A DNA stretch of 22,513 nt from a virus. Below are positions 9,589 to 15,183 of this stretch, piece after piece. The DNA lies in the IMG/VR virus record IMGVR_UViG_3300042549_003222, positions 1 through 22,513 of that record. The stretch is one strand, 5' to 3'. Position numbers and translations under genes: made by a program. The notes under the pieces are model-generated. The model was not told the origin of the DNA and ran no database searches. It was given only the letters and a program-made list of their open reading frames with translations. Within the stretch, counting starts at the first letter, position 1; each line of letters opens with the position of its first letter.

Positions 9589-9735
9589 ATGAAACAAGGA
9601 CTATACAGCAACATCAATGCTAAACGCAAACGGATTGCATCAGGGAGTGGCGAGAAGATGAACAAAGTTGGCAGCAAGAAAGCACCAACTGCGAAGGACT
9701 TCCGCGAATCAGCCAAAACAGCAAAGAAAAAGTAA
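9589..9735 (+). CDS. Small basic phage protein (48 aa)
   Basis: This open frame starts one base after the preceding stop, and its stop overlaps the next start as TAATG. The product begins MKQGLYSNINAKRKRIASGS and ends with AKDFRESAKTAKKK. I recognise this pattern from uncharacterised tiny proteins in many aquatic phages, where it also lies near the small genes seen here. It is about one third Lys/Arg, with no Cys and no hydrophobic segment, so it is probably unstructured until bound to DNA or a capsid component. No function is known to me. Conserved pattern plus tight packing between neighbours make it a real gene despite its size. Confidence 0.75.
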   Translation: MKQGLYSNINAKRKRIASGSGEKMNKVGSKKAPTAKDFRESAKTAKKK

Positions 9736-9977
9736 TGGAGAAGAGATTCACCAAGATCGTCACTAACCCTACAACTGGACGGAAGAAAACCGTCAAGTAT
9801 GGGCAAGCAGGTAAAGCTGCTGACGGTGGTGATCGGATTCGTCCAGGCACGGCCAAAGGCGATTCGTATTGCGCGAGATCAGCCAAGATCAAAGGTGACT
9901 GGAAATCAGACCCTAATTCGCCAAATAACCTATCCCGCCGAAAATGGAAGTGCCGTGGGAGCAAGTCAATGAAGTAA
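9735..9977 (+). CDS. Conserved small basic phage protein (80 aa)
   Basis: The start overlaps the preceding stop (TAATG), and its own stop overlaps the next start in the same way. The sequence contains KYGQAGKAADGGDRIRPGTA, then GDSYCARSAKIKGDW and SPNNLSRRKWKCRGSKS. This is a characteristic pattern of a small uncharacterised family widespread in phages of aquatic bacteria. There are two Cys (in YCARS and WKCRG) that could pair or help bind a metal. The protein is rich in Lys, Arg and Gly. Its function is unknown. Position among late genes suggests a virion or packaging role, which is inference. Confidence 0.8.
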   Translation: MEKRFTKIVTNPTTGRKKTVKYGQAGKAADGGDRIRPGTAKGDSYCARSAKIKGDWKSDPNSPNNLSRRKWKCRGSKSMK

Positions 9978-10231
9978 TGAGAGACTACAAAAAAGAGTAT
10001 CAGGAATATCACGGCAAGCCTAAGCAGGTATCTCGCCGTGCGGGTCGTAATGCTGCGCGAGCGAAAGCAGTGAAGTCTGGGATGGCTTCCAACGGAGACG
10101 GAAAGGATATTCATCACAAGAACAATAATCCCAAGGATAACCGTGCTTGTAACATTGCATCTGTATCAGTAAGCAAGAACCGAGGGTTTCCACGAACATC
10201 AACTAACAAACCGAAAGGAAGATTGAAGTAA
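9977..10231 (+). CDS. Small basic protein with HNH-like motif (84 aa)
   Basis: The start at 9977 was chosen because it overlaps the upstream stop as TAATG, matching the two preceding junctions. The in-frame ATG at 9944 would overlap the neighbour by 34 bases. The product has a basic helical N-terminus (RRAGRNAARAKAVKSG) followed by DGKDIHHKNNNPKDNRACNI and SKNRGF, which resembles the His-His/Asn core (here His46-His47, Asn-rich turn) of HNH endonucleases. The domain is very short and lacks the CxxC pairs of many HNH enzymes, so it may be a minimal nuclease or a non-catalytic DNA-binding relative. Related small proteins occur in other aquatic phages beside the same neighbours. Confidence 0.75.
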   Translation: MRDYKKEYQEYHGKPKQVSRRAGRNAARAKAVKSGMASNGDGKDIHHKNNNPKDNRACNIASVSVSKNRGFPRTSTNKPKGRLK

Positions 10232-10236
10232 AGATT

Positions 10237-10614
10237 ATGACAGATATGCCATACATGCCCAATTTTAAAAAAACAGGACTGCCAATTAGTCTGAAAAAAG
10301 ACTACTCAAAACGTCCAGATGCAAATTATGGGAAACGTCCAGATGGGTCAGTTAAAGGTAAAGGATTTCTTGGCGAGTTGAAACTGCCAGATGGAGGAGT
10401 TGCTACTGAATACTCGACACAGTCTAATGCTATTAAGGTTAACGGTAGTCGAATTGATTTCCCTACACTTGTTCCTACATTAACCAAGGATGAGGTTCTA
10501 TTGATGCAGAATGACATCATTCCAAACAAAAAACCAATCCCAGAAGAAATTATGCAGAAAGCGATTCAACACGCTAAATTAAGATTAGATCAAAAACTTA
10601 GTCCATTCAAATGA
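10237..10614 (+). CDS. Conserved phage protein, uncharacterised (125 aa)
   Basis: The core reads RPDGSVKGKGFLGELKLPDG, then TEYS and DFPTLVPTLTKDEV, and ends with EEIMQKAIQHAKLRL. This combination (G.GFLGEL, FPTLVPTLT, then a C-terminal helix) is familiar from small structural-region proteins of many phages, but no function is known to me. The N-terminus contains a short repeat, YSKRPDA/YGKRPDG. It starts five bases after the preceding stop and overlaps the next gene by ATGA. A virion-associated role is plausible from its place between portal and scaffold. Confidence 0.8.
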   Translation: MTDMPYMPNFKKTGLPISLKKDYSKRPDANYGKRPDGSVKGKGFLGELKLPDGGVATEYSTQSNAIKVNGSRIDFPTLVPTLTKDEVLLMQNDIIPNKKPIPEEIMQKAIQHAKLRLDQKLSPFK

Positions 10615-10823
10615 CACCAATACCTAAGCCAAGCATATCGCAAGCAGTCGAAGCTCTCTCTGATCGAGATGAGTTTAAGGCCATCCTACAATTCCTCTAT
10701 GACGAGCGTGAGCGTTTCTTCGGAGACCTACGCCAGTGTGTAGAGGCAAACGAGGTAATGAAGATCGTAGGCAGCATTTCAACATTGGACGAACTTCTCA
10801 TTCTTTTGAAAAAAGAGGCTTGA
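10611..10823 (+). CDS. Small helical phage protein (70 aa)
   Basis: A 70-residue acidic, all-helical product with the stretch LSDRDEFKAILQFLYDERER, then FFGDLRQCVEANEVMKIVGS, a pattern seen in small proteins next to portal or scaffold genes in podophages. No catalytic residues are visible. The start overlaps the previous stop by ATGA. It is the last gene of the rightward portal-distal cluster: a promoter-like TTGACA overlaps its stop codon and a strong terminator lies 65 bases downstream. It may be a small assembly factor, which is inference. Confidence 0.75.
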   Translation: MTPIPKPSISQAVEALSDRDEFKAILQFLYDERERFFGDLRQCVEANEVMKIVGSISTLDELLILLKKEA

Positions 10824-10847
10824 CATTCATCAGCATTCCACTATTAC
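10820..10847 (+). promoter_or_regulatory. Sigma70-like promoter candidate
   Basis: A perfect TTGACA (10820-10825) is followed after 16 bases by TATTAC (10842-10847), four of six matches to TATAAT. It overlaps the stop codon of the 70-aa gene. Transcription from here would meet the terminator at 10889-10926 after only about 40-75 bases, so it could drive a short RNA or be fortuitous. Confidence 0.3.
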
Positions 10848-10888
10848 TTCTTTGCTGTTTTGTTTTCAGCTTGTTTGTGTTCAAAGGG

Positions 10889-10926
10889 ACTCGTAGGGTA
10901 GTAAAATACTCTACGAGTTTTCTTTT
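10889..10926 (+). terminator. Strong intrinsic terminator ending the portal-small gene cluster
   Basis: ACTCGTAG (10889-10896) pairs perfectly with CTACGAGT (10911-10918). Four further inner pairs, one of them G-U, give a 12-bp stem with a GTAAAA loop. It is followed by a T-rich run (TTTTCTTTTT, partly shared with the stem end). It separates the rightward cluster 9228-10823 from the leftward gene at 10931-11149. Confidence 0.9.
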
Positions 10927-10930
10927 TGGA

Positions 10931-11149
10931 TTAGTAAGTAGGTAAAAATTGCAGTTCATCAAGCATATCGCTTGGATCTTCTTTCCCGTTTGCCATCGCC
11001 TCAATCCATAGTGCTGGGTCAATAGTTGCGGTGTGTTTCCATCCTGCTGCTAACAATTCTGTTTTTTGGATTTCATCTGCGGATAGGCATTTTATCACTC
11101 CATTCAGAGCGTAAACAGACAGCATTCGGTTTAGTTTAATTGTGTTCAT
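10931..11149 (-). CDS. Early-type small protein embedded in the late region (72 aa)
   Basis: The ATG at 11149 was chosen because its leader and first codons match those of early genes at 20914 and 21188 (ACCAAAAC then ATGAACACA). An upstream TTG at 11164 is less likely. The product starts MNTIKLNRMLSVYALNGVIK and continues ELLAAGWKHTATIDPALWIE, ending DPSDMLDELQF. This is typical in size and style of uncharacterised early phage peptides with a GWxHTATxxPxxWIE core. It is the only leftward gene in the structural region and runs toward the terminator at 10889. I infer an early-expressed gene copied or moved into the late block. Its function is unknown. Confidence 0.7.
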   Translation of the reverse strand: MNTIKLNRMLSVYALNGVIKCLSADEIQKTELLAAGWKHTATIDPALWIEAMANGKEDPSDMLDELQFLPTY

Positions 11150-11157
11150 GTTTTGGT
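11141..11157 (-). repeat. Early-gene start leader, copy 1 (shortened)
   Basis: Read on the - strand this is ACCAAAACATGAACACA. It matches the 20-base leaders at 20906-20925 and 21180-21199 except that AAA is missing just before the ATG. It spans the last bases before the start and the first codons of the 72-aa leftward gene. Confidence 0.7.
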
Positions 11158-11164
11158 TGCGCAA

Positions 11165-11690
11165 GAATAATGTTATCTAATTTTAACTTGTGCAAGATAA
11201 ATCATTGTAGTTTATTGTGCATCTATGATTTAGTGCTACCTACAACTAGATCGGACAATCAAGACAAAGTTCGCCCATTACAGCTAACCTTGCCAGATTT
11301 ACTACCTCATAACTGAGTCGTCAACCTTGAACAAACCGTTGATACGGCTCTCATCCTATCCGTGGGAATTACGGCTTAACAAATGAGCGTTTCGTGCATT
11401 ACTCTCGCTTCAATTATCGTCAGGCGAGAACCCCTAAAAAGCAGTCTAATTACTATCACACTTTTTTTCGCATGACTCATAATTTAATATGTGAACCTTC
11501 CACTCAACTACAAATGAAAAGCCCGTTCAGGCTACAACCTCTGAACGGGCTTAATTGCAATGAACACACAGCAAGAAAAGTTTTTGTTTAGCGGTTGTAG
11601 CGCACGAACGAGATGACAATAAATCACAAAATATGAATTGGCAAGAATTATTTTCATAAAACGAAAGATTTATTTCATTTATATTGGCTA
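11165..11690. other. Gene-poor stretch of about 0.5 kb with hairpins
   Basis: No credible protein-coding frame fills this stretch: every frame is cut by stops within a few tens of codons. Inverted repeats are several: CCGT-TGAT-ACGG (11336-11347), CCGT...ACGG (11360-11374) nested within CTCAT...ATGAG (11350-11387), TCTCGCTT...AGGCGAGA (11403-11429) and a perfect 10-bp hairpin (11521-11550). The segment 11232-11440 is more mixed in base composition than the A/T-rich flanks. It may hold a structured RNA, a control region or decayed sequence. I recognise no known RNA family, tRNA or transposon end. Confidence 0.6.
11521..11550. terminator. Perfect 10-bp hairpin, possible terminator (better in - direction)
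   Basis: GCCCGTTCAG (11521-11530) and CTGAACGGGC (11541-11550) pair without mismatch around a 10-base loop. In the - direction the stem is followed by TTTTCATTTG, a usable though short T-tract. In the + direction only TTAATT follows. It may stop leftward antisense transcription or form the 3' end of an RNA made from the gene-poor stretch. Confidence 0.6.
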
Positions 11691-11718
11691 TTGACAACTG
11701 CATCATTTTTGCGTTAAT
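11691..11718 (+). promoter_or_regulatory. Promoter candidate for the scaffold-capsid operon
   Basis: A perfect TTGACA (11691-11696) is followed by 16 bases and GTTAAT (11713-11718, four of six matches to TATAAT). The expected start of transcription, near 11725, lies about 37 bases before the scaffold ATG at 11762. Upstream of the -35 the DNA is very A/T-rich. This is the best promoter seen in the window and suits the head genes, which need high expression. It follows a terminator and a gene-poor stretch, so the capsid operon probably has its own transcript. Confidence 0.65.
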
Positions 11719-11761
11719 GTCCCTGCGAATCGCACCGCCGAGCGTAAATGGCGTTCCTAAT

Positions 11762-12775
11762 ATGAGTAATCCAGAAGCTACCGCTGAAGCTATTGAATCA
11801 GTGTCCAATATGTCATTTGAAGAGCTTGTAGCTCAGAGAACGGCAAGACAAAGTAATCCAGAACCCGAATCAGAGGAGCAATCTGAAGAATTGGAACCTG
11901 AAGGTGAAGTGGAAGAGATTCCTGCCGATCCAGAAGAGACCGAAACCGAGGAGGAAGCCGAAGAAGAGGAAGAGGAAAGTGAAATTGATCTACTGTCGTT
12001 GACTACGGAGCAGATTCAATCTTTAGCCAAAAAGGGTAAAAGCCGACTCCTGCAACGGATTGGTGAGCTAACCGCTCAGAAGAAAGCCCTGGAGGAGAAG
12101 ATTCAATCTCAACCTGCAATCAAGGAAGTCCCACAAGAACAGAATCCATTTCGTGAGATTGAGTCACTAGCTGACTTAAAAGCGAAATACCAAGAACTTG
12201 AGAGAACCCTTGAATCAACAGATGAATTACTGGAGGAATACGAAGATTATCGTTCTGAGGACATAATCCTAGTTGGAGACCGCGAGTTCACCAAGCAGCA
12301 GATTAAGAAAGCTAACCGAAACTCCCGCGAGGCGTTGACAAAATACCTTCCTGCTCAACAGGCGCATCTCCAACAGATCGCGCAATTAGATCAGTTAAAG
12401 GTGCAATACATCGCTGCGGCAGAAGAAGAAGTTCCAGACATTAAGGATGAAACCACAGTTGTCGGGAAACAATTCAAGGATTTAATGTCTGACCCGCTTA
12501 TCGAAAAGCTACGTAAACAAGTTCCTGAAATTGGCTATCAAATCGAATATATCATGGCTCATGCGTCAAACTCCATCAACGGAGGAACGAGAATGAAGAA
12601 GCAACCTGCGGTGGGAACAAAACTGAAAATCAGTCCATCTCCGTCCCCATTTGGTGCGGGTGCTGCTAAATCCTCGACATCCTCTAAGATCAAGGGTGCA
12701 GATGCTTACACACGCTTTGAAAAGAGCGGGAGTCCTGAAGAATGGGTTGCTGCAAGAATCGCCAAATACAAGTAA
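11762..12775 (+). CDS. Scaffolding protein (337 aa)
   Basis: The start at 11762 was preferred to an upstream in-frame codon at 11684, because the latter would lie before the -35 box of the promoter at 11691 and the extra residues look unlike a protein N-terminus. The product has an extremely acidic stretch (about residues 32-75, mostly Glu), then coiled-coil helices (about 85-115 and 140-230), and a basic C-terminal tail with KSGSPEEWVAARIAKYK. Scaffolding proteins guide capsid assembly through a basic C-terminal helix that binds the coat and then leave the prohead. Position immediately before the major capsid gene agrees. No protease motif is present, so maturation cleavage, if any, is done elsewhere. 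Confidence 0.85.
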   Translation: MSNPEATAEAIESVSNMSFEELVAQRTARQSNPEPESEEQSEELEPEGEVEEIPADPEETETEEEAEEEEEESEIDLLSLTTEQIQSLAKKGKSRLLQRIGELTAQKKALEEKIQSQPAIKEVPQEQNPFREIESLADLKAKYQELERTLESTDELLEEYEDYRSEDIILVGDREFTKQQIKKANRNSREALTKYLPAQQAHLQQIAQLDQLKVQYIAAAEEEVPDIKDETTVVGKQFKDLMSDPLIEKLRKQVPEIGYQIEYIMAHASNSINGGTRMKKQPAVGTKLKISPSPSPFGAGAAKSSTSSKIKGADAYTRFEKSGSPEEWVAARIAKYK

Positions 12776-12793
12776 ATTTAACCAACTAATATT

Positions 12794-13789
12794 ATGCCTA
12801 TCTCAAATACTTATCAACCATCAGCCCCAGCCGCTAAAACAGGCACGGGTTCCGCTGTTTCCAACCGTGAGGATCTCTCTAACGAGCTTGCTATCCTAGC
12901 ACCAGAAGAAACTCCTATCCTCTCGCTTTGCGGCAAGGGTAAAGCAAGTGCCACTTATTCTGAGTGGACTGTTGACTCCCTAGCTGCTCCTGCCACTACT
13001 GGCATCAGCGAAGGTTCCGATGTGACCTCGTTCAGCGACAAGTTCGCAGATCGCGCTCGCCTTGGTAACTACATCCAACTCATGCGCCGCGATTATATCG
13101 TGTCCAACCTTCAGCAAGCTGTTACCAGCGTTGGCCCTGCTAACGTGGCACAAGCAGAAGCGAAGTCCATGCGTGAGATCAAACGCGACATCGAAGCAAC
13201 CATCGCCTCCAACAACGAGATGACGGTTGAGAACGGTGCTGGCACTCCTTACGGTATGCGTGGTCTTGGCAAGTGGATCGACTCCTCCGCTCAAGCAACC
13301 AACCCAGTTCCTGCTGCTTATCGCACTCCATCTGGCTCGATCATCTCGTCCACAATCAGCGAAAGCACCTTCAACACAATGATCGGTTCGATCTTTGCTA
13401 AGAATGGTGAGATGAACAGCTTAACACTTGTTGCTAACGTAGCACTTCGCCAACTTATCAGCAACTTCACTCGTAATTCGGGTGTTTCGACTGGCGTTAC
13501 CTACCACGTTAACCAAGAAGCTACGAGCAAGCAAATCACCCTTTCGGTGAACCTGTATGACTCCGATTTCGGTCTTGTGAAGATCGTCAACGGTAACCCT
13601 AGCTGTATGCCAACCACCAACACCAACGTAGGCTATGTACTCAATCCTAAGTATCTTGGCTTCAACACCTTGATTCCTATGGGTGCCACTCGCCTGGAGA
13701 ACCAAGGTGGTGGAGAGCGTGGATTCGTTGACGTTGCAGGAACTCTGTGCGTTAAACATCCACAAGCACACGGAAAAATCGCTTACTAA
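12794..13789 (+). CDS. Major capsid protein, SU10-like
   Basis: The 331-residue product carries the pattern of the SU10-type (HK97-fold) capsid family: an N-terminal REDLSNELAILAPEETPILS, then KGKASATYSEWTVDSL, a stretch with RDYIVSNLQQAVTSVG, the long helix EAKSMREIKRDIEATI (about residues 120-135), and a C-terminal beta-rich domain with a Gly-rich turn (ENQGGGERGF). It assembles the icosahedral shell. Codon choice differs from the A-rich upstream genes: arginines are mostly CGC/CGT and many codons end in C, as expected for the most highly translated gene. The leader ACCAACTAATATT has no Shine-Dalgarno and resembles those at 9228 and 13809. Confidence 0.92.
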   Translation: MPISNTYQPSAPAAKTGTGSAVSNREDLSNELAILAPEETPILSLCGKGKASATYSEWTVDSLAAPATTGISEGSDVTSFSDKFADRARLGNYIQLMRRDYIVSNLQQAVTSVGPANVAQAEAKSMREIKRDIEATIASNNEMTVENGAGTPYGMRGLGKWIDSSAQATNPVPAAYRTPSGSIISSTISESTFNTMIGSIFAKNGEMNSLTLVANVALRQLISNFTRNSGVSTGVTYHVNQEATSKQITLSVNLYDSDFGLVKIVNGNPSCMPTTNTNVGYVLNPKYLGFNTLIPMGATRLENQGGGERGFVDVAGTLCVKHPQAHGKIAY

Positions 13790-13808
13790 TCCAAACTAAG
13801 AAATAAAT

Positions 13809-14243
13809 ATGAAAACTACTATTCAAGAATCGTTTAACGGTTTCACCGACATTTATAAACTGACTGCCGCTGAAATCACATCGCTTACCACTGGTCTGCA
13901 ACGCACCATTGCTGTCATCCCTCCTGGCGGGGTGGTGACTGCTTGTGCGGTGTATGAGAACGTGGACTTCGCGGGAACATCGACTAACCTCACTCTGGAT
14001 GTTGGCACTACTGCTGGCGACCCAGACGAGATGATCGACGCTCTCGACCTCGACGGGCTGACCAAAGCAGCCTTCAACACTGGAGATGTGCTTATCAATA
14101 CCGCCGCTGGTTATGTCATCAACAACACGGCATCCGCTGTGCCAGTCCTAATTGAGCCTAATTTCACGGGAACCGTGACCGCAGGTGAATGGTGGATCGG
14201 TCTCAAGATTGTTGATCTTGGACTTCTTGCGTCCAACGCCTAA
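13809..14243 (+). CDS. Probable head decoration / structural protein (144 aa)
   Basis: This beta-rich, Thr/Ala/Gly-rich protein of 144 residues lies directly after the major capsid gene, the usual place for capsid-stabilising or decoration proteins. It contains alternating hydrophobic strands (RTIAVIPPGGVVTACAVYEN, then TNLTLDVGTTAGDP, and GEWWIGLKIVDLGL at the end), consistent with a small beta-sandwich. It shares the capsid gene's codon style and a leader resembling CAACTAA without Shine-Dalgarno. It is closed by a strong terminator ten bases after the stop, so it marks the end of the highly expressed head transcript. The precise family is not recognised, and decoration is an inference from position and fold. 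Confidence 0.7.
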   Translation: MKTTIQESFNGFTDIYKLTAAEITSLTTGLQRTIAVIPPGGVVTACAVYENVDFAGTSTNLTLDVGTTAGDPDEMIDALDLDGLTKAAFNTGDVLINTAAGYVINNTASAVPVLIEPNFTGTVTAGEWWIGLKIVDLGLLASNA

Positions 14244-14252
14244 ACCTAAACT

Positions 14253-14290
14253 GGGGAGGGAGGTAAAATCTCTCTCCCCTTTCTTTCTTT
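14253..14290 (+). terminator. Intrinsic terminator touching the next start codon
   Basis: GGGGAGGGAG (14253-14262) pairs with CTCTCTCCCC (14270-14279) over 10 bp with one G-U pair and a GTAAAAT loop, followed by TTTCTTTCTTT (14280-14290). The next gene's ATG begins at 14291, immediately after the T-tract. The only purine-rich, Shine-Dalgarno-like bases nearby (GGGAGGGAGGT) are in the stem. It should cut transcription after the head genes and let a fraction through to the connector and tail genes. Confidence 0.9.
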
Positions 14291-14569
14291 ATGCTAATTA
14301 ACGAAGAAATCAATGCTGCCCTTGTCCGAGAGTTATGCTCTGGACGCAAGTTCATCGAGAGCATGGAGAAGCGCAGGGAGATCGAAGCTGCTGAAGAAGC
14401 AAGAAAGATGCGCGAAGTGAAGTCCATTGCAGGTAAGCCTGTTGGTTCTATTCCGCAACGTGAGTATTTACTACTCGCAAACAAATATGGCAATGAGTGC
14501 TGGGATGACCGCACCTTTGTTCGGGACTTTTTCAAATCACAATCACACCTAAAAGCAGGTAATATTTAA
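14291..14569 (+). CDS. Conserved small phage protein between capsid and adaptor (92 aa)
   Basis: The first two thirds are charged and helical (Glu/Arg-rich, about residues 1-48). The last third, PQREYLLLANKYGNECWDDR, then TFVRDFFKSQ, is a pattern I recognise from uncharacterised phage proteins coded between the capsid and head-completion genes. No active site is visible. Its ATG directly follows the T-tract of a terminator, so it can only be made from read-through transcripts, and it has no clear ribosome binding site. Its stop overlaps the adaptor start as TAATG. A role in head completion is plausible, unproven. Confidence 0.75.
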   Translation: MLINEEINAALVRELCSGRKFIESMEKRREIEAAEEARKMREVKSIAGKPVGSIPQREYLLLANKYGNECWDDRTFVRDFFKSQSHLKAGNI

Positions 14570-15183
14570 TGCAAACGAGAACCTACGCTGAACTACTTTC
14601 TTTGATTCAATCGTTAAGCGGGGTTATCTTCGCCACTCTAGAACTTGGCAGGATTAAGGCTTTAATCAACCGTCGAGCATTAAGAGCATTTCGCTCAACT
14701 AATTACTGGCCTCGCTTCCTTAAAATCGGAGAAGAGCGAGTAGTAACAAGTAATGTAGTTCCATATACTGAGTCTGGAAAAGACCCTATTGACACCTACT
14801 TGCGTATTCATGTGCAAGCTCCGTATTTGACTACTTCTGTTCAGGAGTATGACATTATGGTGACGGCAGATGGTGCGACATTAGTAGCTGGCAATAGCAG
14901 TCCTACGGAAGCATTTGTGACTTACAAGAAGCAATTATCTGATACTTACGGTGATGGATCAGGTGAGTCCACAGCGATCCCAGCAGAGTGGTATCAATAC
15001 ATGGCACATGGAACTTATGCTGACTACCTTCGTGCAGAAGGGCAGCAGGAGAAAGCGGCGTTGGCAGATCAAGAGGCAGATATGCTACTTCAAGAAGAAA
15101 TGATTCGCATTGACGAACAACATACTTTACAAATGGTTGCTAATCGTATATTTACCAACGCCAACATGCAAATGCGCTACTGA
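14569..15183 (+). CDS. Head-tail adaptor protein (probable, 204 aa)
   Basis: The protein is 204 residues with an N-terminal helical part, a central beta-rich section (DTYLRIHVQAPYLTTSVQEY) and a C-terminal helical section carrying IPAEWYQYMAHGTYADYLRA, EGQQEKAALADQEADMLLQE and so on. The helical pattern 'IP.E...Y...G...D.LRA.GQ..KA' recurs in head-tail adaptors that attach under the portal in podophages. Its place, two genes after capsid and one before tail-type proteins, agrees. It starts at a TAATG overlap and ends at a TGATG overlap, so translation of the three genes is linked. The precise family is not named with certainty. Confidence 0.7.
   Translation: MQTRTYAELLSLIQSLSGVIFATLELGRIKALINRRALRAFRSTNYWPRFLKIGEERVVTSNVVPYTESGKDPIDTYLRIHVQAPYLTTSVQEYDIMVTADGATLVAGNSSPTEAFVTYKKQLSDTYGDGSGESTAIPAEWYQYMAHGTYADYLRAEGQQEKAALADQEADMLLQEEMIRIDEQHTLQMVANRIFTNANMQMRY

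Noticed and set aside
11199-11231. Inverted repeat AAATCAT/ATGATTT as a terminator
   Set aside because: Only seven A/T pairs around a 19-base loop and no T-tract. It could equally arise by chance in A/T-rich DNA.
11232-11440. Possible group I/II intron, transposon end or decayed gene in the gene-poor stretch
   Set aside because: Some pieces look intron-like (GAGAGCCGTAT on the - strand), but I see no domain V, no conserved intron core and no exon split. A long low-stop frame on the + strand has three stops and no recognised family.
11551-11808. Leftward 85-codon frame across the capsid promoter
   Set aside because: It is antisense to the promoter and scaffold start, has no leader of the early type, and would place the 10-bp hairpin only as its accidental terminator. 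Low complexity and no recognisable pattern.
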